From Parvibaculum sp049651025 (GTDB lineage: Bacteria; Pseudomonadota; Alphaproteobacteria; Parvibaculales; Parvibaculaceae): a DNA stretch of 46,112 nucleotides. This document shows, piece by piece, positions 8,129 through 19,105 of the stretch (position 1 is its first letter; every line of letters begins with the position of its first letter). The DNA is taken from contig NZ_JBASBH010000033.1 in the NCBI RefSeq assembly GCF_049651025.1, positions 1-46,112 of the forward strand, given 5' to 3'. The notes beneath the pieces were generated by a model. It was not told where the DNA came from. It did no database searches and saw nothing but the letters and a program-made list of their open reading frames with translations. A program made the translations under genes and the position numbers.

Positions 8129-9643
8129 CTAGCGCTTCGTCATACTGCCCAGAATCGAGCGGAAAATGGCTCGCCCGACCTGCGTTCCAATGGAGCGCGC
8201 GACGGATGACGCCATGTTGCTGACCACCTTCTCTGTCGTGGAGGCAGTTTGGCGCGCGCGCGGCGCAGGCTCCGCCCGTTCACGCCTCTGTGCGGGCGCA
8301 GATTGATCCCAGGGCGAGGTGGTGGGGACCGATGAGGCGGCGGCAGGTGCGGCCGCCGCTTTCGTCGCTTCGCTGCGTTTCTGCAGCATTTCGTAAGCCG
8401 AATCCCGATCGATCGTCTTGTCATAGCGCCCGCGCACCGGGCTTTCCGCGATTATCGCCTGCCGCTCCGCTGCGCTTGCCGGTCCGACGCGGCCCGATGG
8501 CGGGGCGATCAGCGTCCGCTCCACCATTGTGGGCGATCCCTTGGCATCGAGCGTGGACACCAGCGCCTCGCCGACGCCAAGCGCGAGGATTGTTTCTTCC
8601 GTTTTGAAAGCCGGGTTCTGCCGGAATGTATCCGCGGCCGCCCGCACGGCCTTCTGGTCGCGCGGCGTGAAGGCACGCAACGCGTGCTGCACACGATTGC
8701 CGAGCTGCGCCAGCACCTTGTCGGGCACGTCGAGCGGGTTCTGCGTCACGAAATAAACGCCGACGCCCTTGGAGCGGATGAGCCGCACGACGCGCTCGAC
8801 CGATTCCACCAGAGCCTTTGGCGCATCGTTGAAGAGGAGATGCGCCTCGTCGAAAAAGAACACGAGCTTGGGCTTTTCAAGATCGCCGACTTCCGGCAGT
8901 TCCTCGAAAAGCTCGGACAGAAGCCACAGCAGGAACGTCGCATAGAGACGCGGATTATCCATCAGCCTGGTGGCAGCCAGAATATTGACGATGCCGCGCC
9001 CTTCGCGATCGGTGCGCATCAGATCGCCGATCTCAAGCGCCGGTTCGCCGAAGAAATTCGCACCCTTCTGGTTTTCCAGCACCAGCAATTGCCGCTGGAT
9101 CGCGCCGACGGATTGCGTCGAGACATTGCCATATTGCGCGCTGAGCAAAGAGGCGTTCTCCGACACGAAGGCGAGCATTGCGCGCAGGTCCTTCAGGTCG
9201 AGCAGCAGCAAGCCCTGCTCGTCGGCAACCCGAAAGGCGATGTTGAGCACGCCTTCCTGCGTATCATTGAGATCGAGCAATCGCGCCAGCAGCAGCGGCC
9301 CCATCTCCGAAATGGTGGCGCGGACCGGATGGCCTTCCTCGCCGAACACATCCCAGAAAACCGTTGGAAACCTGTCAGGCACATAGTCGATGCCGATATC
9401 CCTGGCGCGCTTCACGAAAGGGGCCGCTCCGTCCCCCGCCTGGCTCAATCCCGAAAGGTCGCCCTTGATGTCGGCGGCAAAGACCGGCACGCCCGCATTG
9501 GAAAAGCCTTCCGCCAGTACTTGCAGGGTCACGGTCTTGCCGGTGCCGGTGGCTCCGGTCACAAGCCCGTGCCGGTTGGCGAGACGGAGCAGCAAAACCT
9601 CGGGCTTGCCGCTTTTACCGATCAGAATTTCGCCATCCGCCAT
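8129..9643 (-). CDS. HerA-like ATPase of the DUF853 family
   Basis: A 504-residue P-loop ATPase of the HerA/FtsK superfamily. Walker A is GATGTGKT at 30-37, and Walker B is KLVFFFDEAHLLF in the middle, followed by a QNPLDVPDKVLAQLGNRVQHALRAFTPRDQKAV block typical of DUF853 (E. coli YjgR-type) proteins. The C-terminal 90 residues are low-complexity and rich in Ala, Pro and Arg, then end in a Gly/Arg-containing helix. The family is predicted to translocate DNA or remodel nucleoprotein, but no role is proven. The ATG at 9643 has GAAGGG seven bases upstream; an ATG 18 bases earlier has none. The gene is divergent from glyQ. Confidence 0.9.
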   Translation of the reverse strand: MADGEILIGKSGKPEVLLLRLANRHGLVTGATGTGKTVTLQVLAEGFSNAGVPVFAADIKGDLSGLSQAGDGAAPFVKRARDIGIDYVPDRFPTVFWDVFGEEGHPVRATISEMGPLLLARLLDLNDTQEGVLNIAFRVADEQGLLLLDLKDLRAMLAFVSENASLLSAQYGNVSTQSVGAIQRQLLVLENQKGANFFGEPALEIGDLMRTDREGRGIVNILAATRLMDNPRLYATFLLWLLSELFEELPEVGDLEKPKLVFFFDEAHLLFNDAPKALVESVERVVRLIRSKGVGVYFVTQNPLDVPDKVLAQLGNRVQHALRAFTPRDQKAVRAAADTFRQNPAFKTEETILALGVGEALVSTLDAKGSPTMVERTLIAPPSGRVGPASAAERQAIIAESPVRGRYDKTIDRDSAYEMLQKRSEATKAAAAPAAASSVPTTSPWDQSAPAQRRERAEPAPRARQTASTTEKVVSNMASSVARSIGTQVGRAIFRSILGSMTKR

Positions 9644-9738
9644 AAGCAAGCCCTTCTGCACATATATTGGGTCGCTGGACCCGGCCTTTGCCGACTATAA
9701 GTGGTCGCGAGCGAACCGGACAATGCCGGGGCGCTTGC

Positions 9739-9767
9739 TTGACCCCCCATAGGCCATGCCGCTAGGT
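9739..9767 (+). promoter_or_regulatory. Weak candidate promoter of glyQS
   Basis: TTGACC at 9739-9744 has a good -35 hexamer; at 17-18 bases downstream the -10 region reads only TAGGTT/CTAGGT, a poor match. It lies in the divergent gap about 90 bases before glyQ. A perfect 6-bp stem with a GCGA tetraloop follows at 9780-9795. Confidence 0.25.
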
Positions 9768-9855
9768 TGCGCCGCAAAAGAGGGCGCGAGCCCTCACGAT
9801 TCCGCCGCCCGCAAATATTACTGCCCGCAAAGTCTACTGAAAGCATCGGCTGACA

Positions 9856-10743
9856 ATGACGGCCAAACCCGACAATTCGTTCCAGTCCCTGATCCTGAAG
9901 CTCCAGACCTACTGGGCGGGGCAGGGCTGTGTGATTCTCCAGCCCTATGACATGTCGATGGGCGCAGGCACTTTCCATCCAGCAACGACCTTGCGCGCGC
10001 TCGGCCCCAAGCCGTGGAAAGCCGCCTATGTGCAGCCCTCGCGCCGCCCCACCGACGGGCGCTACGGCACCAATCCGAACCGCTTTCAGCACTATTACCA
10101 GTTTCAGGTCATCCTGAAGCCGAACCCGGACAATCTGCAGGAGCTCTATCTCCAGAGCCTCTATGAACTCGGCATCGACCCGAAGAACCACGACATCCGT
10201 TTTGTCGAGGACGACTGGGAAAGCCCGACGCTCGGCGCCTGGGGCCTCGGCTGGGAAGTCTGGTGCGACGGCATGGAAGTCTCGCAGTTCACCTATTTTC
10301 AGCAGGTCGGCGGCTTCGACTGCAATCCGGTTGCGGGCGAGCTGACCTACGGGCTTGAACGCCTCGCCATGTATATTCAGGGCGTCGACAACGGCTATGA
10401 CCTCGATTTCAATGGCGCGACCGGCGAAGACCGCGTGACCTATGGCGACGTCTTCCATCAGGCCGAAGTCGAATTCTCCGCGCATAACTTCGAACATGCG
10501 GATACGGAAATGCTGTTCCGCCACTTCGCGGACGCCGAGAAGGAATGCGCCTCATTGCTCGACAAAGGTCTCGCGCTGCCCGCTTACGACCAGTGCATCA
10601 AGGCGAGCCACAACTTCAATTTGCTCGATGCGCGCGGCGTGATCTCCGTCACCGAGCGCCAGGCCTATATCGGCCGCGTCCGCGCGCTCGCCAAGGGCTG
10701 CGCTGAAGCCTGGCTGAAAACGCCTGCGGGGAGCGGCGCATGA
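9856..10743 (+). CDS. glyQ: Glycyl-tRNA synthetase alpha subunit
   Basis: Catalytic subunit of the bacterial heterotetrameric glycyl-tRNA synthetase, which charges tRNA-Gly with glycine in the cytosol. The 295-residue protein shows the hallmark N-terminal block (SLILKLQTYW), GCVILQPYDMSMGAGTFHPAT, the motif-2 region KAAYVQPSRRPTDGRYG and the long conserved VWCDGMEVSQFTYFQQVGG stretch. Length is normal. The last bases overlap the glyS start (ATGA at 10740-10743), so alpha and beta subunits are translationally coupled, as expected for a 1:1 complex. The start at 9856 is the first Met before the conserved core. Confidence 0.97.
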   Translation: MTAKPDNSFQSLILKLQTYWAGQGCVILQPYDMSMGAGTFHPATTLRALGPKPWKAAYVQPSRRPTDGRYGTNPNRFQHYYQFQVILKPNPDNLQELYLQSLYELGIDPKNHDIRFVEDDWESPTLGAWGLGWEVWCDGMEVSQFTYFQQVGGFDCNPVAGELTYGLERLAMYIQGVDNGYDLDFNGATGEDRVTYGDVFHQAEVEFSAHNFEHADTEMLFRHFADAEKECASLLDKGLALPAYDQCIKASHNFNLLDARGVISVTERQAYIGRVRALAKGCAEAWLKTPAGSGA

Positions 10744-12938
10744 GCGAGCTTCTCCTCGAACTTTTCTCCGAAGAAATTCCCGCGCGCATGCAAGCGCGTG
10801 CGAGCGACGATCTGAAGCGCCTCGTCACCGATGCGCTGAAAGCGGCCGGTGTTGAGAGCGCGAATGCGCGCGCCTTTGCGACGCCGCGTCGTCTTGCGCT
10901 CGTTATCGACGGCCTGCCGGACAAGACGCCGGACGTGAAGGAAGAGCGCAAGGGCCCCAAGGTCGGCGCGCCCGATCAGGCAATACAGGGCTTCCTCCGC
11001 GCCGCTGGCCTCACATCCATCGATCAGGCGACGGTTCAGGAAGACAAGAAGGGCGCCTTCTATATCGCCCTCACCGAGAAAAAGGGTCGCGCCACGGCGG
11101 ATCTGATCGCGGAGATTGTGCCTGCCGTTGTTCGCGCCTTCCCATGGCCGAAGTCGATGCGCTCAGGCCGTCATGAATTGCGCTGGGTTCGCCCGCTGCA
11201 TTCGATCCTCTGCATCCTTGGCGGCAAGGTCGTGCCGTTCGAGATCGAGGGCATCGCGTCTGGCGACACGACACGTGGTCACCGTTTCATGGCGCCTGAT
11301 GCGTTCGCGGTCACGGGCTTTGCCGACTATGAAAAGAAACTCGAAGCCGCAAAAGTGGTCCTCGATCCGGCAAAGCGTGCCGCGTCGATCAAGGAAGGCG
11401 CGCTGAAACTCGCCGCCGATGCGGGGCTGAAACTTTTCGAAGACGAAGCGCTGTTGAACGAAGTCGCCGGCCTCGTCGAATGGCCCGTGCCGCTGATCGG
11501 CAAGATCGACGATCAGTTCATGGAAGTGCCGCAGGAAGTGCTGACCAGCACCATGCGCGCCAACCAGAAATATTTCGCGCTGACGGATGCGAAGGGCAAG
11601 CTCGCGCCGCGCTTCATCGTCATCGCAAACCTGATCGCGGAAGATGGCGGCAAGGCCATCATCAACGGCAACGAGCGCGTGCTGCGCGCCCGCTTCGCCG
11701 ACGCCCAGTTCCTCTGGGAGCAGGACAAGAAGGTCACGCTTGAAAGCCGCCTGCCGAAACTGGAAGAAGTCGTCTTTCAGGCCAAGCTTGGCACCGTGCG
11801 CGAAAAGGCCGAACGCATTGCAAAGCTTGCGCGCGAAATCGCCGCCTTCGTTCCGGGCGCTGACGCGGACAAGGCGGAGACTGCAGGTCGCCTCGCCAAA
11901 GCCGACCTCACCTCAGGCATGGTCGGGGAGTTTCCTGAACTGCAAGGCTTGATGGGCGGCTACTACGCTCGCAATGACGACCTTGGCGATGATATCGCCA
12001 TTGCAATAGCTGAACACTATTCGCCTCTCGGCCCGACCGATTCTATACCGGCGTCGACACTTGGTAAGGTTGTCGCACTTGCTGACAAACTAGACACGCT
12101 GGTTTGGTTCTTCGGAATTGGTGACAGACCTACCGGATCCAAAGATCCATTCGCCCTCCGCAGATCGGCTCTTGGAGTGATAAGGACTGTATTGGAGAGT
12201 GGAATTCGATTGGATGTCGGAAGTATCGTCGAAAAAGCATGGGAAGCGCTTGCGGACGATTTCTGGAAAAAGCGCCTGTCTCATGGGGAGTACGAACGCG
12301 TTCTCGATACATGGGGAGATTGGACGTCAGCGTATATGCGATATGAGGAGAAGCTCGAGTTCTTTCTCGATCCTATTAAAAAGCACGACGATTTTTTCGC
12401 GTTTGGATGGGATGTGGAAGCTCAGATTTCTGAGTTCTTCGATGATCGCGTAAAGGTCTACCTGCGTGATCGCACCATGCGTTATGATATCGTTGATGCC
12501 ACATTGGGAGGAGTGAGCGATCTCGTTCTCTTTGTGAAGCGCGTTGAGGCGCTGTCGTCATTCCTTGCAACAGATGACGGCAAGAACCTGCTCGCCGGTT
12601 ACAAGCGCGCAGTAAACATTCTCAAGATCGAAGAGAAGAAAGACGGCAAGTCTTTCGACGGCATTCCCGATCCCGCGCTGTTTCAGCAGGACGAGGAGCG
12701 TGCACTTTTCGATCGCATTGAAGAAGCGCGCGCCGAGGCGGCAAATGCCGTTGCGCGCGAAGATTTCGAAGCCGCCATGGCCGCGCTCGCAAAACTGCGT
12801 GCGCCGGTCGACGCCTTCTTCGAACAGGTCACTGTGAATGCCGACGAATTGCCGCTGCGCGAGAACAGGCTGAAGCTTCTCGCGCAAATCCGCTCGGCGC
12901 TCCACACAGTCGCAGATTTTTCGAAAGTCGAGGGGTAG
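10740..12938 (+). CDS. glyS: Glycyl-tRNA synthetase beta subunit
   Basis: Beta subunit of the GlyQ2GlyS2 enzyme, needed for tRNA recognition. The 732-residue protein starts with the family N-terminus LLLELFSEEIPARM and carries RRLALVIDGLPDKTPD, SMRSGRHELRWVRPLHSILC, ANQKYFALTDAKG and the HD-like KPTGSKDPFALRR-type segment (here RPTGSKDPFALRR), ending in a DALR-type anticodon-binding region. Reading frame and motifs are intact. Base composition is not uniform: about 11950-12560 drops to 42-47% GC in lines I counted against about 60% before it, and uses codons rare in the neighbours (ATA, AGA, AGG, CTA, GGA). This suggests that segment was acquired by recombination. A palindromic repeat begins three bases after the stop. 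Confidence 0.95.
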   Translation: MSELLLELFSEEIPARMQARASDDLKRLVTDALKAAGVESANARAFATPRRLALVIDGLPDKTPDVKEERKGPKVGAPDQAIQGFLRAAGLTSIDQATVQEDKKGAFYIALTEKKGRATADLIAEIVPAVVRAFPWPKSMRSGRHELRWVRPLHSILCILGGKVVPFEIEGIASGDTTRGHRFMAPDAFAVTGFADYEKKLEAAKVVLDPAKRAASIKEGALKLAADAGLKLFEDEALLNEVAGLVEWPVPLIGKIDDQFMEVPQEVLTSTMRANQKYFALTDAKGKLAPRFIVIANLIAEDGGKAIINGNERVLRARFADAQFLWEQDKKVTLESRLPKLEEVVFQAKLGTVREKAERIAKLAREIAAFVPGADADKAETAGRLAKADLTSGMVGEFPELQGLMGGYYARNDDLGDDIAIAIAEHYSPLGPTDSIPASTLGKVVALADKLDTLVWFFGIGDRPTGSKDPFALRRSALGVIRTVLESGIRLDVGSIVEKAWEALADDFWKKRLSHGEYERVLDTWGDWTSAYMRYEEKLEFFLDPIKKHDDFFAFGWDVEAQISEFFDDRVKVYLRDRTMRYDIVDATLGGVSDLVLFVKRVEALSSFLATDDGKNLLAGYKRAVNILKIEEKKDGKSFDGIPDPALFQQDEERALFDRIEEARAEAANAVAREDFEAAMAALAKLRAPVDAFFEQVTVNADELPLRENRLKLLAQIRSALHTVADFSKVEG

Positions 12939-12940
12939 AA

Positions 12941-13032
12941 CCCTCACCCGGTCCTGCCCCCAAGGGGGAGCGGGCAAGTAAGTGCGGACCTCTCTTTACC
13001 CTCTCCCCCTCGGGGAGAGGGAAGGGTGAGGG
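12941..13032. repeat. REP-like palindromic intergenic element
   Basis: The outer arms are CCCTCACCC (12941-12949) and GGGTGAGGG (13024-13032). Inside are two further hairpins: CCCCC-AA-GGGGG around 12957-12968, and a perfect 10-bp stem CCCTCTCCCC / GGGGAGAGGG (12999-13008 with 13012-13021). The layout matches short palindromic elements scattered between genes in many alphaproteobacterial genomes. It fills the glyS-ppdK gap and ends 25 bases before the ppdK start. A second, truncated copy starts near the right end of the window. Confidence 0.75.
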
Positions 13033-13057
13033 GGTGTCCCAACCAGAGGCGCAAGCG

Positions 13058-15742
<2,685 letters not shown>

Positions 15743-15774
15743 CGGACAAGACCAGCCCCAAAACGGGACTGCGG

Positions 15775-15799
15775 AAGGGGCCTTTCGGGGCCCCTTTTT
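15775..15799 (+). terminator. Rho-independent terminator of ppdK
   Basis: Stem AAGGGGCC (15775-15782) pairs perfectly with GGCCCCTT (15789-15796) around a TTTCGG loop, and five T residues end the element at 15799. It begins 32 bases after the ppdK stop. Confidence 0.88.
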
Positions 15800-16370
15800 G
15801 CTGTCCGAAATTAACCATTTTGCGCCCGATTTTCCCCCGTTTTCTCCCGTTTTTCGGCCTGGGCGAGGGGTGAATTCCGGCGGTTCGCGCGCGTGAAAAT
15901 CTTCTCGCTATAAACTCACATATTCCGTATAGGGAATATTTAATCTCTATGCAGAATGAAAATATAAACCGCATACGGAACATATAAATTCGCCTTCGAA
16001 GTGTGTGCTGGAGAGCCTTCAGGTGACGTAGCGTAAACTATTGAAAAATCGATTTCATGCATGGCGCATCGATATTATCTCATCGTCAGCGCGCCACTTT
16101 TTTGCCTTATTGCGCGTGAGGCGTCATGAATCGGTCTGTGTACAAATGCACGAGCTGCGACGATTCCACGCAAGATATCGACACATAATCTCGTAATTGC
16201 GGGATATTTTCATATTCGTTAATCGCAGAAAACGTCGCTAAACCAACGACATAGAAAAAACACGCTGCGCCAGTGGAACGAAACGGTTGTCGCCTCGCTA
16301 GGCATGTGTTAATTCGGCGCCTCGTTAAGTGTGTGAATGCCCAGGTGTCGGGACGGCATCGGGCTCTGGC
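15800..16370. other. AT-rich non-coding block upstream of the cell-wall hydrolase
   Basis: No credible gene is present; the reading frames here are short and lack family resemblance. About 15890-16270 is clearly AT-rich against its neighbours. It holds ATATTCC / GGAATAT (15920-15926 and 15933-15939, six-base spacer), and TTCCGTAT (15923-15930) with its exact complement ATACGGAA at 15973-15980. These could be protein-binding sites or folded DNA. The region may hold the promoter of the hydrolase gene, but I cannot place it. Confidence 0.5.
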
Positions 16371-16380
16371 ACGTACAGCA

Positions 16381-16486
16381 GCGCTGTCCGCAGCGCCTCG
16401 GAAGACCCATACGGGGTTAGGCAAAACCGCAAGTTGCGCGGGGGTGCTCCGAGGCCTGATAGAACAACAAAGCGGTCGGATTGGAG
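16381..16486 (+). promoter_or_regulatory. Candidate structured mRNA leader of the cell-wall hydrolase
   Basis: Two adjacent foldable units precede the gene. Hairpin 1 is GCGCTG-TCCG-CAGCGC (16381-16396). A larger unit is closed by an 8-bp perfect stem GCCTCGGA (16395-16402) / TCCGAGGC (16448-16455) and contains smaller inverted repeats. CTCCGA at 16447-16452, part of the closing stem, could instead pair with TTGGAG at 16481-16486, the Shine-Dalgarno segment. The two folds are mutually exclusive, the logic expected of a translational switch. No known riboswitch class was recognised. Confidence 0.35.
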
Positions 16487-16490
16487 AACG

Positions 16491-17231
16491 ATGCGAAGAC
16501 TTCTGGAATGGCTCGATGTGAGCCATATGCTTTCAGGCACGGCCCATGTCGCGGTTGGTTTATTTTGCCTTACCGTGGTGTCCGGCGCCCTCATCAGCAG
16601 CATGACTTCCACGGAAGCCATGACGAGCGTGACGGCGTTGGGAAATGTCGCTGCCGCTGAACCCATGCACGATGCGCGCGCCATGCTGGCGAGCGTCTCC
16701 GACACACCCTCAATTGCCGTACCCGCCGTATTCCGCAGCGCGGACGCGACCGCCACCTTGCTTCACAGCGCCGTCGTCGTGTCGCCGCCGGTCCTGAACA
16801 TCAAGCTGGGCGATCTTGAAAAAGAACGCCGTTGCCTGACGGAAGGCATCTATTTCGAAGCGCGCGGCGAGAGCGCCATCGGCCAGCTCGCCGTCGCGGA
16901 AGTTGTTCTCAATCGCGTCATGTCGGGCCGCTATCCGGCCAGCATCTGCGGCGTGGTTTTCCAGGGCGCAAAGTCGAACCAGTGCCAGTTCTCATTCGCC
17001 TGCAATGGCGACATGAGGAAGCCGCGCGATCCCGTCGCCTGGCGCAAGGCGCAGCGCCTCGCGCATTACGTGCTTGCAGGCAAGGTGCGCAATTCCATCG
17101 TCGGTTCGGCAACCTATTACCACGCCTCTTATGTGAGCCCCTATTGGGCGCCACACATGGTGGAAGTCGCAAAGATCGGCCAGCATATTTTCTACCGCAC
17201 TGCCGACGCTGTTCCCGATCCGCAGTCGTAG
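16491..17231 (+). CDS. Cell wall hydrolase, SleB/Hydrolase_2 family
   Basis: A predicted peptidoglycan hydrolase (lytic transglycosylase-type SleB catalytic domain), 246 residues. A hydrophobic segment at about residues 18-38 should anchor or export it, followed by a roughly 70-residue linker rich in Ala, Thr and Val. The Hydrolase_2 domain fills the C-terminal 130 residues: RRCLTEGIYFEARGES with the conserved Glu, AVAEVVLNRVMSGRYP, SICGVVFQGAKSNQCQFSF, and ATYYHASYVSPYWA. The frame is open back to 16329, but the ATG at 16491 has GGAG four bases upstream, and the extra N-terminal sequence reads as a non-protein leader. It sits alone, between an AT-rich gap and a bidirectional terminator. Confidence 0.88.
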   Translation: MRRLLEWLDVSHMLSGTAHVAVGLFCLTVVSGALISSMTSTEAMTSVTALGNVAAAEPMHDARAMLASVSDTPSIAVPAVFRSADATATLLHSAVVVSPPVLNIKLGDLEKERRCLTEGIYFEARGESAIGQLAVAEVVLNRVMSGRYPASICGVVFQGAKSNQCQFSFACNGDMRKPRDPVAWRKAQRLAHYVLAGKVRNSIVGSATYYHASYVSPYWAPHMVEVAKIGQHIFYRTADAVPDPQS

Positions 17232-17247
17232 GCAATCTCATCGCATT

Positions 17248-17279
17248 AAAAAAGGCGGAGCTTGATGCTCCGCCTTTTT
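17248..17279. terminator. Bidirectional rho-independent terminator
   Basis: A run of six A (17248-17253), GGCGGAGC (17254-17261), loop TTGAT, GCTCCGCC (17267-17274), then TTTTT (17275-17279). The 8-bp stem flanked by A and T tracts can stop transcription from both the hydrolase gene and the convergent SDR gene. Confidence 0.92.
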
Positions 17280-17298
17280 GCATTCATGCGCTTCTGTG

Positions 17299-18120
17299 TC
17301 AGCCGTTCGATTTGGCCTGCGCGTCTGCGATCATCTTTGCAATCGGTCCTGTCGTGGCGATCTGTTCACGGACGACTTCGGGCATATTGCCGGCCGCCTT
17401 GTCGAGTTCGCTGAGTTCCGGCGGCACGTACCAATGCAGCTTGTCGGACGAGTAGGCTTCCCACACGACCTTCGCCACTTCCATGGGCGGGATGGCGCGG
17501 AACATGCCGTCCTTCGGCGCATTCTTGACCGCTTCAGGCGGCAGGATCGGCGTGTCGATGAGACCCGGCAGCACGTCGGCGGCGCGCACGCCATGGCGAC
17601 GGAATTCGATGGAGAGAGCTTCGGTCAGCCCCTTCACCGCATGCTTGGTCGCGGAATAAACGGCGATGCCCGGCATGCCGTAAGTTGCCGACGATGACGA
17701 GGTGGTGAAGCAGAGCGACCCCGGCGTGGCCTTCAAAAGTCCGATGGCCGAATGAATGCCGTTCAACACGCCGACGAAGTTGACCTGCACGACCTTCAGA
17801 ATGTCTTCGAAAGGCTGCTCGTCGAAGAAGCCGCCCGCGCCGATCCCGGCATTGTTGAAAAGAATATCCATCTTGCCGTCCGTGGCGGCGCCGAATTCCG
17901 CGATCGCTTTTTCGTAATCGAGCTTGTCGGTCACGTCGAGACGGCGGATGAGGCAGTTATCGGCCCCAAGTTCCGCTTCGAGCGCTTTCAGCCCTTCGCC
18001 GTTCTGATCGAAGGCGCCGACAAACCAGCCCTTCGAGTGAAAGAGCCGCGCCGTTTCCCGGCCCATGCCCGATGCCGCGCCGGTGATGAAGATGGACTTA
18101 CGTCCGTTCGCGCTTCCCAT
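17299..18120 (-). CDS. Short-chain dehydrogenase/reductase (SDR)
   Basis: A classical SDR of 273 residues using NAD(H) or NADP(H). The cofactor motif TGAASGMG is at residues 13-20, NNAG follows strand beta-4, and the catalytic Ser-Tyr-Lys appear as a Ser-rich strand (TTSSSSA) and YSATK. The C-terminal extension (EVVREQIATTGPIAKMIADAQAK) is longer than in FabG-type enzymes. The substrate cannot be inferred from sequence alone. The ATG at 18120 is chosen because GGGAGG lies four bases upstream; an ATG 12 bases earlier has no ribosome site. It appears to be a single-gene unit. Confidence 0.9.
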   Translation of the reverse strand: MGSANGRKSIFITGAASGMGRETARLFHSKGWFVGAFDQNGEGLKALEAELGADNCLIRRLDVTDKLDYEKAIAEFGAATDGKMDILFNNAGIGAGGFFDEQPFEDILKVVQVNFVGVLNGIHSAIGLLKATPGSLCFTTSSSSATYGMPGIAVYSATKHAVKGLTEALSIEFRRHGVRAADVLPGLIDTPILPPEAVKNAPKDGMFRAIPPMEVAKVVWEAYSSDKLHWYVPPELSELDKAAGNMPEVVREQIATTGPIAKMIADAQAKSNG

Positions 18121-18232
18121 TGTGCCTCCCATTGGTTTCTTGGAATTTTGCTGTACCGCATTCTAGCGAACGAGGCCCGGGAAATGCCAGCAGGAAGCCA
18201 GTGATGAGGCGCCAGAAGGGCCCTGGAAGGCC

Positions 18233-19105
18233 TCAGGAAGCCGTCAGGGCGTCAAAGTCGAGCCCGAGGTCGAGGCAGGGCGCTGAATGCGTGATCCAGC
18301 CGCAGGAGATGAGGTCCACCCCCGCCGCCGCAATGGCCGGCGCAGTCGCCGCCGTCACCCGGCCCGATGCCTCTGTAATGGCTCGGCCCGCGACGAGCTT
18401 CACGGCATGGGCAAGCTGCTCGGGCGTCATATTGTCGAGCAGAACGACCTCGACGCCCGTCGCAAGGGCCTCTTCAAGCTGATCGAGCGTATCGACCTCG
18501 ACCTCGACCTTGACCATGTGCCCGGCCCGCCTCCGCGCCCGTTCAATGGCCTCGCGCACGCCGCCTGCAACGGCGATGTGGTTATCCTTGATGAGAACGG
18601 CATCATCGAGCCCGAAGCGGTGGTTCATGCCGCCGCCCGCGCGCACTGCGTATTTTTCCAGTGCCCGGAGTCCCGGCGTCGTCTTGCGCGTGCAGCAGAC
18701 CCGCGCCTTGGTGCCTTCGATGGCGCGCGCGATCTCGCGCGTTGCCGTGGCGATGCCCGACAGATGCCCGAGGAAATTCAGCGCCACGCGCTCGCCGGTG
18801 ATGATCGCCCGTGCCGAGCCTTCAATGGCGGCGACAATGTCGCCCGGCATCACGTCTGACCCGTCGGGCAACTGAACCGCGACGCGCAAGTTCGGGTCCA
18901 TCAGGCGGAACGCCATGCGTGCGCAGTCGAGCCCGGCAATGCGGCCATCCTCGCGTGCGCGGATGACGACGCGTGCTTTTGCCTCCACCGGGATCGTCGC
19001 TTCAGTGGTGATGTCGCCCGCGCGGCCAAGATCTTCGGCAAGCGCTGCGCGTACCGCCGGCTCGATCAAAAGCGAGGGCAGGGGCTCGAGAGCGATAAGT
19101 GTCAT
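18233..19105 (-). CDS. nadC: Nicotinate-nucleotide pyrophosphorylase (carboxylating)
   Basis: NadC (quinolinate phosphoribosyltransferase) condenses quinolinate with PRPP and releases CO2, giving nicotinate mononucleotide, the third step of de novo NAD synthesis. The 290-residue protein has the N-terminal ALAEDLGRAGDITTEA, the core LNFLGHLSGIATAT, CTRKTTPGLRALEKYAVRAGGG, the HRFGLDDAVLIKDNH loop and VEVEVDTLDQLEEAL. Its ATG overlaps the nadB stop by four bases (19102-19105). It is the last gene of the nadA-nadB-nadC operon. Confidence 0.97.
   Translation of the reverse strand: MTLIALEPLPSLLIEPAVRAALAEDLGRAGDITTEATIPVEAKARVVIRAREDGRIAGLDCARMAFRLMDPNLRVAVQLPDGSDVMPGDIVAAIEGSARAIITGERVALNFLGHLSGIATATREIARAIEGTKARVCCTRKTTPGLRALEKYAVRAGGGMNHRFGLDDAVLIKDNHIAVAGGVREAIERARRRAGHMVKVEVEVDTLDQLEEALATGVEVVLLDNMTPEQLAHAVKLVAGRAITEASGRVTAATAPAIAAAGVDLISCGWITHSAPCLDLGLDFDALTAS

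Noticed and set aside
16308..16328. CtrA-like pair of TTAA elements
   Set aside because: The two TTAA half sites are separated by 12 bases rather than seven.
16107..16526. 139-codon minus-strand frame upstream of the cell-wall hydrolase
   Set aside because: No family resemblance, poor composition, no ribosome site, and it overlaps the hydrolase leader and start.
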